From: Bacteroidia bacterium
GTDB lineage: Bacteria; Bacteroidota; Bacteroidia; SXHM01
Direction of reading: 5' to 3'
Length of the DNA: 64,000 nt
Assembly: GCA_022072225.1 (NCBI GenBank)
Contig: JAJVIC010000009.1
Coordinates: 217,746 to 281,745, forward strand
The notes under the pieces are model-generated. The model searched no databases. It saw only the letters and a list, made by a program, of their open reading frames with translations, and was not told the DNA's origin. A program made the translations under genes and the position numbers. Positions 42,431 to 51,755 of this stretch are shown here, in pieces. Each line of letters opens with the position of its first letter. The first letter of the stretch is position 1.

Positions 42431-43039
42431 TTATTTATTGAAATACTTGTTTATTACTTCTGCAATAGAAGGATAAGCGTCTTTTAACAAGGCCGGAATT
42501 TCATCTGCAGAAACCCAGCGGGCATTTGTAATATTTTCTTCAGTTTGTGGTTTTGGCTCAGTATTATCAGCTGTTGTCATGCTATACCAGTGTGATGCTT
42601 TCAAAATATTCTGACCCTTTAGTGTATAGGTGTGATAGGTGGTTAATAGTTTTCCGGTAAGTGATAATTTACCGATTCCACATTCTTCCTCCACTTCGCG
42701 AAGTGCGGCTTGTTCAAACGTCTCACCTTCGTCAACTTTGCCTTTGGGTAAATCCCATTTTCCGAGGCGGAAAATAAAAAGCACTTTATTTTCATTGTTT
42801 ATTACTACACCACCTGCAGCATCAATCAGTTTATACTGTTGTAGAAATTCTTGCCATATTGTTTCCACATCACCTGTAATGGTAAGATTTGATACAGCGT
42901 TCAGGCTAATAAGATCAATAGCCTGCTTCATGTTATACAGCTCGCTCCGGGCAATCAGCAGAGAGCCATGCCCCTTTTCAAAACTGTTGGTTGAAGGAGC
43001 AATAATAAATGGCTTGTCGCTGATGAAGATTTTATACAT
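42431..43039 (-). CDS. NUDIX hydrolase
   Basis: 202 aa. The NUDIX box is complete: G-K-V-D-E-G-E-T-F, then A-A-L-R-E-V-E-E-E-C-G-I. The first 65 residues form an extra N-terminal part not found in the smallest family members. NUDIX enzymes hydrolyse nucleoside diphosphates linked to another group; the substrate is unknown. It is divergent from pyrE and may be co-transcribed with the SpoIIM gene. Confidence 0.9.
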   Translation of the reverse strand: MYKIFISDKPFIIAPSTNSFEKGHGSLLIARSELYNMKQAIDLISLNAVSNLTITGDVETIWQEFLQQYKLIDAAGGVVINNENKVLFIFRLGKWDLPKGKVDEGETFEQAALREVEEECGIGKLSLTGKLLTTYHTYTLKGQNILKASHWYSMTTADNTEPKPQTEENITNARWVSADEIPALLKDAYPSIAEVINKYFNK

Positions 43040-43049
43040 GGAAAAAATA

Positions 43050-43057
43050 TACTTTTG
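43050..43057 (+). promoter_or_regulatory. -7 element TACTTTTG for pyrE
   Basis: Match to TAnnTTTG eight nt before the ATG at 43066, within the 26-bp divergent gap to the NUDIX gene. Confidence 0.45.
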
Positions 43058-43065
43058 CCGCCCGT

Positions 43066-43707
43066 ATGCTGTACAATAAAGAAACCGCTCTTAAAGTTGC
43101 GGAACAACTGTTGCAAATTAAAGCAATAAAACTTTCACCGGACAAACCTTTTACATGGGCTTCGGGTTGGAAATCGCCTATTTACTGTGACAACCGACTC
43201 TCATTATCGTATCCTGAAGTGCGTGATTATATTCGCAGGGAATTGGCTTTGGCTGTTATTGACAAATTTGGTAAACCCGATGTTATTGCCGGAGTTGCCA
43301 CAGGTGCAATAGCTTGGGGCGCATTGGTAGCGCAGGATTTAGGATTGCCGTTTGTGTATGTGCGATCGGCAGCCAAAGGACATGGACTTTCAAATATGAT
43401 TGAAGGCTATATTGAGCGCGGACTTTCGGTTGTGGTGATAGAAGATTTAATCTCAACAGGTATGAGCAGCCTTAAAGCTGTAAATGCATTGCGCGATGCA
43501 GGCTGCAAGGTAAATGGCATGGTTTCTATTTTTACCTACGGATTTGAAGAAGCTGAAAGAAATTTTGAGAGTGAAACATGTAAATTAATTTCTCTCAGTG
43601 ATTACGATAGCTTAATAAAGCAAGCAGTAATCTCTCAATACATCAATGAGAATAGTCTGAAATCATTGGAGGCATGGCGCAATGACCCTGTAAATTGGGG
43701 AGTTTAG
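43066..43707 (+). CDS. pyrE: Orotate phosphoribosyltransferase
   Basis: Converts orotate and PRPP to OMP in pyrimidine synthesis. 213 aa, normal length. Orotate-loop region F-T-W-A-S-G-W-K-S-P-I-Y-C-D, PRPP motif V-V-V-I-E-D-L-I-S-T-G-M-S-S, and V-R-S-A-A-K-G-H-G in the flexible loop. Convergent with the heme-binding protein gene, whose stop codon directly follows. Confidence 0.95.
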   Translation: MLYNKETALKVAEQLLQIKAIKLSPDKPFTWASGWKSPIYCDNRLSLSYPEVRDYIRRELALAVIDKFGKPDVIAGVATGAIAWGALVAQDLGLPFVYVRSAAKGHGLSNMIEGYIERGLSVVVIEDLISTGMSSLKAVNALRDAGCKVNGMVSIFTYGFEEAERNFESETCKLISLSDYDSLIKQAVISQYINENSLKSLEAWRNDPVNWGV

Positions 43708-44208
43708 TCAGTCTTCATTGTCTTCCTCAGAAAAACCACTTCCCGGACTTTTGGTTTTTATTTCCTGACGAATTGATTTTGTCCAATTCGTAATTGTTTC
43801 TTTTTGTGAAGCGGATAAAACCGCATCGCTATGAATAATGATGTAGGACGACAAAGGCATTTCACCTTCCAATAACATCTCCTCTGTTTCTTCCATTTTT
43901 TTGAATTGTCTGCGTGGATTGTAAGTTGCAAATTCGTCAAAGTTCAGTTCTTCTCTTCCTTCATTTACATGTCCCTGTAGCCACCACGCCACAGGTTGAA
44001 TGCTGGAATACCATGGATAAACCGTATTGTTGCTGTGGCAATCGTAGCAAGATGTTTTTAAAATTGTTTCAACTTCGGCAGAAACATTAAACTGTTTGGA
44101 AATATGATTGGGCTGGTCGCCCGAGCTTTGGTTTTTTTTTATTCCAAAAAACTGAATAATAATCAGACTGCTCAGTAATAAGATGAGAACGATTTTTATA
44201 ATTTTCAT
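43708..44208 (-). CDS. Membrane-anchored heme-binding domain protein
   Basis: 166 aa. One N-terminal membrane anchor (residues 4-22), then a domain with a single c-type heme site C-Y-D-C-H followed by S-N-N-T-V-Y-P-W-Y-S-S-I-Q-P-V-A-W-W, typical of the Bacteroidota haem-binding domain family. Faces the periplasm. Probably an electron-transfer protein; partner unknown. Confidence 0.9.
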   Translation of the reverse strand: MKIIKIVLILLLSSLIIIQFFGIKKNQSSGDQPNHISKQFNVSAEVETILKTSCYDCHSNNTVYPWYSSIQPVAWWLQGHVNEGREELNFDEFATYNPRRQFKKMEETEEMLLEGEMPLSSYIIIHSDAVLSASQKETITNWTKSIRQEIKTKSPGSGFSEEDNED

Positions 44209-44235
44209 GTCAATAATTTTGCGTAAAGTTAAATT

Positions 44236-44988
44236 CTAAATCTTAAAAATAACCTGATTCAGGTCATACACATTAATACTACCTCCATTTTTATATAATT
44301 TCAGTCTTCCCAATTCGTCAACTCCAATTATCTGTGCATTTACATTTTTATTCTCAATTATAAACTCCCGTTGTTCATTAAGCCCATACAGGGTTTTGTG
44401 ATATTGTTCGTCTATCAAATTTTCTTTTCCGGTTTTCAACTGCATGTAACGAGTTTCAAGTGCAACACACAACTGTTGAAAACAGTTTTCCAAATCTAAA
44501 TTATTTCCCACCATCATTTTCAGCGAAACTGGGTTTGGAATATCAGGACTGAACTTTTCCTGATTAACATTGAGCCCAATTCCGGCCACAGAAGATGAAA
44601 TTTTATTTCCGTTTACTGTGTTTTCAATCAGCATTCCTGCAATTTTTTTATCGCCAACATAAATATCATTTGGCCATTTTATTTTCACATTTTCAGTTTT
44701 GAGAATAGTTTTCACAAAATCAGCAACACCTAATGCGATTGCCTTACTCAGTTGGAATTGCCGGCTTACTGACAAAAAGGCAGGGTAGAAAATAATACTG
44801 AAAGTAAGGTTGCTGAAATCTTCACTTTCCCAATGTTTGTTGCGCTGTCCGCGCCCAAGTGTTTGTCGGAAAGTCCGCACAACGGTTCCCTCAAAAGGTT
44901 GTTTTTCGCGCAACAAATTCAGGGCATAGTTGTTGGTTGAATCGGTTTCTTCCAAATCAATAACAACAGTTCCTGTAAAAAGAGCCAT
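44236..44988 (-). CDS. birA: Biotin--protein ligase
   Basis: 250 aa, catalytic part only, with no DNA-binding domain, so it cannot repress biotin genes the way E. coli BirA does. Biotin/ATP site G-R-G-Q-R-N-K-H-W (the GRGRRGR-type motif), then K-W-P-N-D-I-Y and K-K-I-A-G-M-L-I-E. It attaches biotin to carboxylase carrier proteins. Divergent from rsfS. Confidence 0.93.
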   Translation of the reverse strand: MALFTGTVVIDLEETDSTNNYALNLLREKQPFEGTVVRTFRQTLGRGQRNKHWESEDFSNLTFSIIFYPAFLSVSRQFQLSKAIALGVADFVKTILKTENVKIKWPNDIYVGDKKIAGMLIENTVNGNKISSSVAGIGLNVNQEKFSPDIPNPVSLKMMVGNNLDLENCFQQLCVALETRYMQLKTGKENLIDEQYHKTLYGLNEQREFIIENKNVNAQIIGVDELGRLKLYKNGGSINVYDLNQVIFKI

Positions 44989-45010
44989 AATTTTAAGGTT
45001 TTTTATTCTA

Positions 45011-45045
45011 TTTCTTCGCCTCTTTGCGCCTTTGCGGTGAAATGA
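45011..45045. repeat. Dispersed repeat CTCTTTGCGCCTTTGCGGTGAAAT
   Basis: CTTTGCG-family copy in the birA/rsfS divergent gap, directly before the rsfS promoter element. Confidence 0.65.
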
Positions 45046-45055
45046 ACATAAATAC

Positions 45056-45063
45056 TACCTTTG
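45056..45063 (+). promoter_or_regulatory. -7 element TACCTTTG for rsfS
   Basis: Match to TAnnTTTG seven nt before the ATG at 45071. Likely promoter of the rsfS-ftsH-cdsA-psd operon. Confidence 0.5.
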
Positions 45064-45070
45064 CAAATCT

Positions 45071-45466
45071 ATGAAGAAACCAGTAAAAAAGACCGCAAGA
45101 AAAAAGAAGAAGACAGATAATGCCGATATACTGTTAGAGCAGATAATTGAAGCTATGCAAGAAAAGAAAGCTAAGAACATAGTAACGCTTAACCTTAAAG
45201 GCATTGAAAAGTCTGTATGTGATTATTATGTGATTTGTCATGCCGATTCTAACACTCAGGTTGAAGCAATTGCTAAAAATGTAGATGGTTTGGTTAAGAA
45301 AAAATTAGGTGAAGACCCCTGGCACACCGAGGGATTTCAAAATGCAGAATGGATTTTGTTAGACTACGTAAACATTGTAGTGCATGTTATGCATAAGGAG
45401 TTTCGTGATTTTTACGGAATTGAGCGTCTGTGGGCAGATGCAGAATTAAAACAAATAGAAGAATAA
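45071..45466 (+). CDS. rsfS: Ribosomal silencing factor
   Basis: 131 aa. RsfS binds ribosomal protein L14 and blocks subunit joining when nutrients are low. Family features: V-C-D-Y-Y-V-I-C-H-A-D-S-N-T-Q, W-H-T-E-G-F and D-F-Y-G-I-E-R-L-W-A-D-A. A lysine-rich N-terminus precedes them. First gene of the operon; ftsH follows after 17 nt. Confidence 0.94.
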   Translation: MKKPVKKTARKKKKTDNADILLEQIIEAMQEKKAKNIVTLNLKGIEKSVCDYYVICHADSNTQVEAIAKNVDGLVKKKLGEDPWHTEGFQNAEWILLDYVNIVVHVMHKEFRDFYGIERLWADAELKQIEE

Positions 45467-45483
45467 AAGAAAATAGCTATAAA

Positions 45484-47601
45484 ATGGCAGACGATAATAA
45501 AGAAAATAAGACTGAAAATTCGGAATTAAAATCCAGTAACGCCAATTCTGCAAAGCAGGATAAAAAGGGCGGGATAAAAATGCCGAAAAAACCGAAAATT
45601 GATTTTAATTTTTATTGGGTTTATGTAGTGATTGCTTTAGTTTTTCTGGGGCTGCAATTCATGACCTGGACTGAAAGTGCCGAGAAAACAGATTGGCAAA
45701 TTGTAGAAGCCGATATGATTAAAACCCATGAAGTTGCAAAGCTTGTTGTTGTTAACAAAGAGTTTGTTGAAGTGTATTTGAAAAAAGATAAACTGCAGTT
45801 AGACAAATACAAGAAAGTAGCGACACGATTTGGAGGTGCTGAAAACCCTGGTCCGCATTATATATTTGAAATTGCAGATTACAAAGTTTTTGATGATGAC
45901 TTAAAAGCAGCTCAGGAAGGTTTTGCGCCTCAAGATATGGTTAAACTGGAAATTACAACCCGGCATAATTGGGGAGGCGAACTGCTCAGCTGGATACTGC
46001 CAGTTATTTTATTTATTGGGTTATGGATGTTTATTATGCGCAGAATGTCAGGAGGTGGAGGACCGGGTGGACAGATTTTTAATATTGGTAAATCAAAAGC
46101 TCAGTTGTTTGACAAAGACACTCAGGTTAACATCACCTTTGAAGATGTTGCAGGTTTAGGCGAGGCAAAAGTTGAAATTAAAGAAATAGTTGACTTTCTT
46201 AAAAACCCTAAGAAGTATACAGAACTTGGTGCAAAAATTCCAAAAGGAGCGTTGCTTGTAGGTCCTCCGGGTACAGGTAAAACCTTGTTGGCCAAAGCAG
46301 TTGCTGGTGAGGCAAAGGTGCCTTTCTTCTCCTTATCAGGTTCTGACTTTGTTGAAATGTTTGTGGGGGTAGGCGCATCTCGTGTGCGTGATTTGTTCCG
46401 TCAGGCAAAAGAAAAAGCACCGGCAATTATTTTTATTGACGAGATTGATGCGATTGGACGGGCCCGAGGCAGAAGTATTTCGCAAGGTGCCAATGACGAA
46501 CGTGAAAATACCTTGAACCAATTACTCACCGAAATGGATGGTTTCGGAACCAACAGCGGAGTAATTATTCTTGCAGCAACTAACCGCGCTGATATACTCG
46601 ACCGCGCGTTGATGAGAGCCGGTCGTTTTGATCGTCAGATTTATGTGGATATGCCAGATGTGAATGAACGTCAGGAAATTTTTAAAGTCCACCTCAAACC
46701 GCTCAAGCTTGATAAGTCAGTTGATATTGAGTTTCTGGCCCGTCAAACCCCAGGTTTTTCAGGAGCAGATATTGCAAACATTTGTAACGAAGCTGCACTT
46801 ATAGCTGCGCGTAAAGACAAAAAAGTAGTTGAAAAACAAGACTTCTTAGATGCCGTTGACCGAATAATAGGAGGACTGGAGAAGAAAAATAAAATCATTT
46901 CAGCAGAAGAAAAGAAAGTGATTGCCTACCATGAAGCAGGACATGCTTCTGTCAGTTGGTTGGTCGAACACGCTTCTCCGCTAATTAAAGTTACCATAGT
47001 TCCTCGCGGGCGTTCGTTAGGAGCAGCATGGTATTTGCCAGAAGAAAGACAAATAACCACCAAAGAACAATTGCTGGACGAAATGTGCGCTGCACTTGGA
47101 GGCCGCGCTGCCGAAGAAATTATTTTCGGAAAAATTTCAACAGGCGCTCTAAGCGACTTGGAAAAAATTACCAAGCAAGCTTATGCAATGGTTACTATGT
47201 ATGGTTTAAACGAAAAAATAGGTAATATCAGCTATTATGATTCATCCGGACAAAGCGAGTATATGCTTGGTAAACCATATAGCGAAGAAACAGCAAAAAT
47301 TATTGATGAAGAGGTAAGTAAAATGATTGAAGCTGCTTATGCACGAACCAAAAGAATACTTTCTGAAAATAAACACATGCTAAGCCAACTTGCGGATTTA
47401 TTGTTAGAACGCGAAGTAATTTTTAAAGAAGATTTAGAGAAAATTTTCGGAAAAAGAAAGTTTGGTAATGAAGAGCAGAATGGCATTTCAAAAGATGCAA
47501 AAGCAGAGGTAGAGACCGCGCAATCTGAGGGAAATGAACAAAAAAATGATGACAAACCCGAAGATAAAGCTCAAAATCCTGCACCAACCTTATTTTCCTG
47601 A
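45484..47601 (+). CDS. ftsH: ATP-dependent zinc metalloprotease FtsH
   Basis: 705 aa from the ATG at 45484. Membrane-bound AAA+ protease that degrades misfolded membrane proteins. Two membrane helices (about 43-62 and 170-190), P-loop G-P-P-G-T-G-K-T, Walker [13 protein letters not shown], second region of homology [11 protein letters not shown], zinc site H-E-A-G-H, and the third zinc ligand region S-D-L-E-K-I-T. The long charged N-terminal tail before the first helix and the acidic C-terminal tail are common in Bacteroidota. Confidence 0.96.
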   Translation: MADDNKENKTENSELKSSNANSAKQDKKGGIKMPKKPKIDFNFYWVYVVIALVFLGLQFMTWTESAEKTDWQIVEADMIKTHEVAKLVVVNKEFVEVYLKKDKLQLDKYKKVATRFGGAENPGPHYIFEIADYKVFDDDLKAAQEGFAPQDMVKLEITTRHNWGGELLSWILPVILFIGLWMFIMRRMSGGGGPGGQIFNIGKSKAQLFDKDTQVNITFEDVAGLGEAKVEIKEIVDFLKNPKKYTELGAKIPKGALLVGPPGTGKTLLAKAVAGEAKVPFFSLSGSDFVEMFVGVGASRVRDLFRQAKEKAPAIIFIDEIDAIGRARGRSISQGANDERENTLNQLLTEMDGFGTNSGVIILAATNRADILDRALMRAGRFDRQIYVDMPDVNERQEIFKVHLKPLKLDKSVDIEFLARQTPGFSGADIANICNEAALIAARKDKKVVEKQDFLDAVDRIIGGLEKKNKIISAEEKKVIAYHEAGHASVSWLVEHASPLIKVTIVPRGRSLGAAWYLPEERQITTKEQLLDEMCAALGGRAAEEIIFGKISTGALSDLEKITKQAYAMVTMYGLNEKIGNISYYDSSGQSEYMLGKPYSEETAKIIDEEVSKMIEAAYARTKRILSENKHMLSQLADLLLEREVIFKEDLEKIFGKRKFGNEEQNGISKDAKAEVETAQSEGNEQKNDDKPEDKAQNPAPTLFS

Positions 47602-47624
47602 TTTTATTAATTTAGCCTTGAAAA

Positions 47625-47831
47625 ATGGAACAAGGTTGGGTTATTGTTACCACAACTGATAATCTTCCCCAAGCAGAGATGATAAAATCACTTTTAACCG
47701 ACAATGAAATTATTTCGGTAATACTTAATAAGCAAAGTTCTTCACACCTGATAGGAGAAATTGAAGTATATGTAAAGAACGTTGATTTTCTGCGAGCAAA
47801 ACAACTTATATTAAAGCAACAGGAGAATTGA
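47625..47831 (+). CDS. DUF2007-type small protein
   Basis: 68 aa matching the small putative signal-transducing (DUF2007) family: G-W-V-I-V-T-T-T-D, N-L-P-Q-A-E-M-I-K-S-L-L, then I-E-V-Y-V-K-N-V-D. Cytoplasmic. The function of the family is unknown. It overlaps cdsA by 4 bp. Confidence 0.82.
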   Translation: MEQGWVIVTTTDNLPQAEMIKSLLTDNEIISVILNKQSSSHLIGEIEVYVKNVDFLRAKQLILKQQEN

Positions 47832-48649
47832 AAGATTTAGGTATAAGACTGGCATCCGGCATAGTTTTTCTAACTATAGTTATTGGTTCTATACTTTTTA
47901 TCAGTATTACATTTATTCCTTTTTTAGTTGTTTTTTCTATAATCACAGCAATAGGTTTATGGGAGTTTTACCGTATTTGTGAGAACGAAAAAATTTACGT
48001 TCAGAAGCGACACGGTATTTTTGTAGGAACAGGAATATTTTTTATTACAGCATTAATTTCTGTTGACCGTTCATTTTTAGAATATCAGCTTTTGGTGCTG
48101 CCTTTAATGTATGCTGTTTTTATCAGAGAGTTGTTTCGTAATCGCGAAAATCCGTTTACCAACATAGGCTTTACCATTTTGGGGATTATCTACATTGCGC
48201 TTCCGTTCACATTACTTGTTTACATAGTAAAACCAGGGCTTTCAGGTGAGTATAAGCCGTTAATTTTGCTCGGCTATTTTATATTGATATGGGTTTTTGA
48301 TTCCGGAGCATACTTGGTTGGCGTTAATTTCGGAAAGCATAAAATGTTTCCTTCAATTTCTCCAAAAAAATCCTGGGAAGGTGCCATTGGCGGAACCATT
48401 TTCATGGTTATGTTTGCTTATTTACTTTCACTCTATGTTGATGATCTAACATTCTTTGATTGGGCTGTTATAGGTTTGATTGTAGTCGTTATTGGTACTA
48501 TTGGTGATTTGGTGGAGTCGTTGTTGAAGCGCAGCGTTGGTATTAAAGATTCGGGGAATATTATGCCCGGGCATGGCGGAATGTTGGATCGTTTCGACAG
48601 TATTCTTATATCTTCGCCATTCGTATTTGTTTACCTCAATTTTATATAA
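47828..48649 (+). CDS. cdsA: Phosphatidate cytidylyltransferase
   Basis: Makes CDP-diacylglycerol, the precursor of membrane phospholipids. 273 aa with about eight membrane helices. The family signature is K-R-S-V-G-I-K-D-S-G and P-G-H-G-G-M-L-D-R-F-D-S. The start is a TTG within TTGA overlapping the stop of the upstream gene. psd follows with no gap, so two consecutive phospholipid steps are coupled. Confidence 0.94.
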   Translation: MKDLGIRLASGIVFLTIVIGSILFISITFIPFLVVFSIITAIGLWEFYRICENEKIYVQKRHGIFVGTGIFFITALISVDRSFLEYQLLVLPLMYAVFIRELFRNRENPFTNIGFTILGIIYIALPFTLLVYIVKPGLSGEYKPLILLGYFILIWVFDSGAYLVGVNFGKHKMFPSISPKKSWEGAIGGTIFMVMFAYLLSLYVDDLTFFDWAVIGLIVVVIGTIGDLVESLLKRSVGIKDSGNIMPGHGGMLDRFDSILISSPFVFVYLNFI

Positions 48650-49309
48650 ATGAAGTTCCATAAAGAAGGATATGCGTCACTTACAATGGTTTTGGTTTTT
48701 GCAATTGTTTTTGCAAGTGCAATCCATTATATGTTTCCTGAAAATCATTATTTACATGTGTTTTCTTACGCAGTAGGAACATTTTTTCTGATTGTTATTC
48801 TGCAGTTTTTTCGTCATCCTAAACGCAATATTGTTCAAAACCCCAGTCACATCATTTCCCCGGCTGATGGCAAAGTAGTGGTGATTGAAGAAGTAGAAGA
48901 AACAGAGTATTTCAAGGATAAACGCCTGCAGGTTTCAATTTTCATGTCGCCCATAAATGTGCATGTAAATCGTTATCCCATTAGCGGAGAAGTAACGTAT
49001 GTAAAATATCATCCCGGACTTTATTTGGTTGCATGGCACCCTAAATCTTCAACTGATAACGAGCGCACAAGTATTGTTGTGAAGAAAGATGAAAAATTTT
49101 CGCTGATGATGAAGCAGATTGCAGGAGCTTTGGCAAGACGTATTGTATTTTACTGCAAAGAGGGCGACAAAGCAGAACAGGGTGGAGAAATGGGTTTTAT
49201 TAAATTTGGATCAAGGGTAGATTTATTATTACCTTTGGGCACGAAAATTGAAGTGGCACTTAATCAAACAGTAAGAGGTGGCGAAACAGTAATTGCCACT
49301 ATTAATTAA
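48650..49309 (+). CDS. psd: Phosphatidylserine decarboxylase proenzyme
   Basis: 219 aa, the short bacterial form. N-terminal membrane segments, then the I-S-P-A-D-G-K-V motif, H-V-N-R-Y-P-I with a catalytic His, and the F-G-S-R-V-D self-cleavage site, where the Gly-Ser bond is cut to make the pyruvoyl cofactor. It converts phosphatidylserine to phosphatidylethanolamine. Begins right after the cdsA stop. Confidence 0.94.
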   Translation: MKFHKEGYASLTMVLVFAIVFASAIHYMFPENHYLHVFSYAVGTFFLIVILQFFRHPKRNIVQNPSHIISPADGKVVVIEEVEETEYFKDKRLQVSIFMSPINVHVNRYPISGEVTYVKYHPGLYLVAWHPKSSTDNERTSIVVKKDEKFSLMMKQIAGALARRIVFYCKEGDKAEQGGEMGFIKFGSRVDLLLPLGTKIEVALNQTVRGGETVIATIN

Positions 49310-49327
49310 TCAATAAATAAAACAAAA

Positions 49328-49645
49328 ATGAAAAAAGTATTTTTAGCATTAACACTCACAGCGTTTATGGGAAGTGCAATGGCATCTACCATTCAAACTG
49401 TTTCTACCCACAAAATTGTTTGCACTAAAGGCGGTGATGATGACAAGAAAAAAGAGAAAAAGTCAAAACACGATTGCAGTAAAGAACAAGCCGGATGCTG
49501 CGCATCAAAAACAGCAACTACTACAAGCGGTAACAATACCAATGCAGTAAACACAGTAACTACAACAACAGGAACAACACCAAAATCTTGTTGCTCACAC
49601 AAAACTGCTGCTACATCAGATAAAAAGGCAGAAGAAACAAAGTAG
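49328..49645 (+). CDS. Small secreted cysteine/threonine-rich protein
   Basis: 105 aa. Signal peptide to about residue 19 (M-A-S). The mature part has five Cys in C-S-K-E-Q-A-G-C-C and S-C-C-S-H, plus several His, Asp and Lys runs (D-D-D-K-K-K-E-K-K-S-K-H-D), separated by Thr-rich linkers. It could bind metal, but no family is recognised. Last gene before a strong terminator; 18 nt after psd. Confidence 0.75.
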   Translation: MKKVFLALTLTAFMGSAMASTIQTVSTHKIVCTKGGDDDKKKEKKSKHDCSKEQAGCCASKTATTTSGNNTNAVNTVTTTTGTTPKSCCSHKTAATSDKKAEETK

Positions 49646-49663
49646 TTTTTCCCTTCAATTGAT

Positions 49664-49698
49664 AAAAAAGTCCCGCGCCAAAGGCGCGGGACTTTTTT
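49664..49698. terminator. Strong bidirectional terminator
   Basis: A-run, GTCCCGCGCC, 3-nt loop, GGCGCGGGAC, T-run. A perfect stem between convergent transcripts, so it can end both the operon on the left and fabG on the right. Confidence 0.95.
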
Positions 49699-49704
49699 AT
49701 TTTT

Positions 49705-50451
49705 TTAGATTGTCAATCCGCCATCAACGCTAATGGTTGCACCCGAAACAAATTGTGCTTCATCACTGGCGAGAAAAGCGTAAACATTGGCTACATCCTG
49801 GGCAGTTCCCAATTTTTTCAGAGGCACTTTTTCTTTCATCATCTCTATCACTTTTTCAGGAATAGTTGAGATCATGTCGGTTGCGATAAATCCTGGTGCA
49901 ACAGCGTTTACAGTAATATTGTATTTGCCTAATTCACGAGCCCATGTTTTAGTTAAACCAATAACTCCTGCTTTGGTGGCGGCATAATTTGTTTGTCCGT
50001 AATTACCATACAAACCAACAATGGAAGATGTATTAATAATACGCCCGTAATTATTCTGAATCATAAAAGGCGAAATGGCTTTGGTGCAATTAAAAACTCC
50101 TGTAAGGTTTACATCCATTACCTGTTGCCATTGTTCTGCTGTCATTTTTTGTAACGATGCGTCACGGGTAATTCCAGCGTTGTTGATGAGAATATCAATC
50201 CTGCCTGTTTCATTTGTTACTTCTGCTGTTGCTTTTTCAACTTCCTGAAAGTTGGCTGTGTTTACTTTATAAAACTTGGTGTTTAATCCTTTTTCACTTA
50301 GCAAAATTTCCAGCCCCTTTCCAAGTGTCTCGTTTACATCCCAGATACAAACTGAAGCGCCCTCAACTGCAAATAATTCTGCGGCAGCTTTTCCTATTCC
50401 TGATGCACCACCTGTAATGACAGCTATTTTCTTTTCAAATCTGTTATTCAT
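49705..50451 (-). CDS. fabG: 3-oxoacyl-ACP reductase, FabG-type SDR
   Basis: 248-aa short-chain dehydrogenase. NAD(P) site G-G-A-S-G-I-G-K, N-N-A-G, and the catalytic Ser-Tyr-Lys in S-S-I-V-G, then Y-A-A-T-K-A-G. The C-terminus F-V-S-G-A-T-I-S-V-D-G-G fits FabG. It is not next to other fatty-acid synthesis genes, so acetoacetyl-CoA reductase or another SDR role is possible. It starts 5 nt after the rRNA methylase gene ends. Confidence 0.85.
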   Translation of the reverse strand: MNNRFEKKIAVITGGASGIGKAAAELFAVEGASVCIWDVNETLGKGLEILLSEKGLNTKFYKVNTANFQEVEKATAEVTNETGRIDILINNAGITRDASLQKMTAEQWQQVMDVNLTGVFNCTKAISPFMIQNNYGRIINTSSIVGLYGNYGQTNYAATKAGVIGLTKTWARELGKYNITVNAVAPGFIATDMISTIPEKVIEMMKEKVPLKKLGTAQDVANVYAFLASDEAQFVSGATISVDGGLTI

Positions 50452-50456
50452 ATTGT

Positions 50457-51683
50457 TTAGCTGATACGTTCCATCATCGCCATATAAAATCCATCATAAC
50501 CATCTTTATCAGGGCTAAGTCTGAGTTGGTCAAGCAGCTTGAATTCTTTATGCTTTTTAATGAATGTTGCAACTTGTTCTTCGCCTTCAGAAGGTAAAAT
50601 ACTGCACGTAACGTAAATCATTTTACCACCAACTTTTGTCATGATGCAATATTCATCGAGGATTTCAGCCTGTATTTTTTTCAATCGCTCTAATTCTTCG
50701 GGTTGAAATTTCCATTTGATATCCGGGTTTCTGCGCAATACACCAGTTCCTGAGCAAGGCACATCCAATAGCAGTCTGTCTGCAACACCTTCCAATCGTT
50801 TGATAACTTTTGTTGAATCAATGAGGCGTGTTTCAATCACACCCGCTCCGGCACGCGCGGCCCGTTTGTTCAACTCTTTCAGCTTCCATTCTTTATTATC
50901 AAGGGCAAGCAGTTTGCCTTTGTTTTTCATGAGCATGGCAATGTGTAATGATTTTCCTCCTGCACCTGCGCAGGCATCCACTACACGCATTCCTGCGTTT
51001 ACATCCATATAGTGAGCCACTACTTGTGAAGCAGCGTCCTGCACCTCAAACCAGCCATCACGGAAAGACTGTGTCCTGAAAACATTTCGGTTGAAAGGCA
51101 GTTCTAATGCATCGTTTACAAAATCTAGAGCAACAGTTTCAACCCCTTCTTCCTTCAGTTTTGCCTGTAGTATTTCTGAATTTGTCTTCAGCGTGTTGGT
51201 TCTTAAAACTAATTTTGGCGGTTTATTCATTGCTGCCAAAAGCGCAGTCCAGCCTTTGCCAATTTCTTTCTCACCTAATTTATCTAACCAATCAGGAATT
51301 GATTCACGAATAGCGCGAACTTTTTTAAAACGCTCAGCTCGCTCATGAATTTTATGCGGAATAACATTCTTGAAAAGGTAAACTCCCGGAAGCTTTTCTT
51401 CTTTCAAAACCAAATGTGTCCCGAAAATTTCCCATAGAAAATGGCGTTTCATTTCGGGCTCTTTCCCAACGATTGTCCATAGAAAACGCCAATTGCGGAT
51501 AAGGTCATAAAAAGTTTCGGCAACAAAGCTGCGGTCGTAAACTGTCCATTTTTTATTTTTCTTCATCACCGTTTCCAATGCCTGGTCTGCCATTTTTCCG
51601 TGAGAAAAAACCAATTCCAGAGCATCAAAAATCTGTTCGGCAAGCGGACGGTATTTTTTAATATTGAATTCCTTTCTATACAT
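50457..51683 (-). CDS. RsmB/NOP2-family RNA m5C methyltransferase
   Basis: 408 aa. SAM-dependent RNA cytosine-5 methyltransferase, probably acting on 16S rRNA. N-terminal NusB-like helical part (residues 1-150), then the catalytic domain with D-A-C-A-G-A-G-G-K-S (SAM site), the catalytic cysteines in D-V-P-C-S-G-T-G and Y-V-T-C-S-I. A TACCTTTG minus-strand box at 51714-51721 is a plausible promoter. Confidence 0.92.
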   Translation of the reverse strand: MYRKEFNIKKYRPLAEQIFDALELVFSHGKMADQALETVMKKNKKWTVYDRSFVAETFYDLIRNWRFLWTIVGKEPEMKRHFLWEIFGTHLVLKEEKLPGVYLFKNVIPHKIHERAERFKKVRAIRESIPDWLDKLGEKEIGKGWTALLAAMNKPPKLVLRTNTLKTNSEILQAKLKEEGVETVALDFVNDALELPFNRNVFRTQSFRDGWFEVQDAASQVVAHYMDVNAGMRVVDACAGAGGKSLHIAMLMKNKGKLLALDNKEWKLKELNKRAARAGAGVIETRLIDSTKVIKRLEGVADRLLLDVPCSGTGVLRRNPDIKWKFQPEELERLKKIQAEILDEYCIMTKVGGKMIYVTCSILPSEGEEQVATFIKKHKEFKLLDQLRLSPDKDGYDGFYMAMMERIS

Positions 51684-51713
51684 TTCTTTAACTTCGCGTG
51701 TTTTTTACGCCAC

Positions 51714-51721
51714 CAAAGGTA
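51714..51721 (-). promoter_or_regulatory. -7 element TACCTTTG for the rRNA methylase
   Basis: Minus-strand match to TAnnTTTG, 30 nt before the ATG at 51683. Confidence 0.4.
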
Positions 51722-51755
51722 TTTTTAAAATTCTTGTGATTATCGTTTTTTTAAG

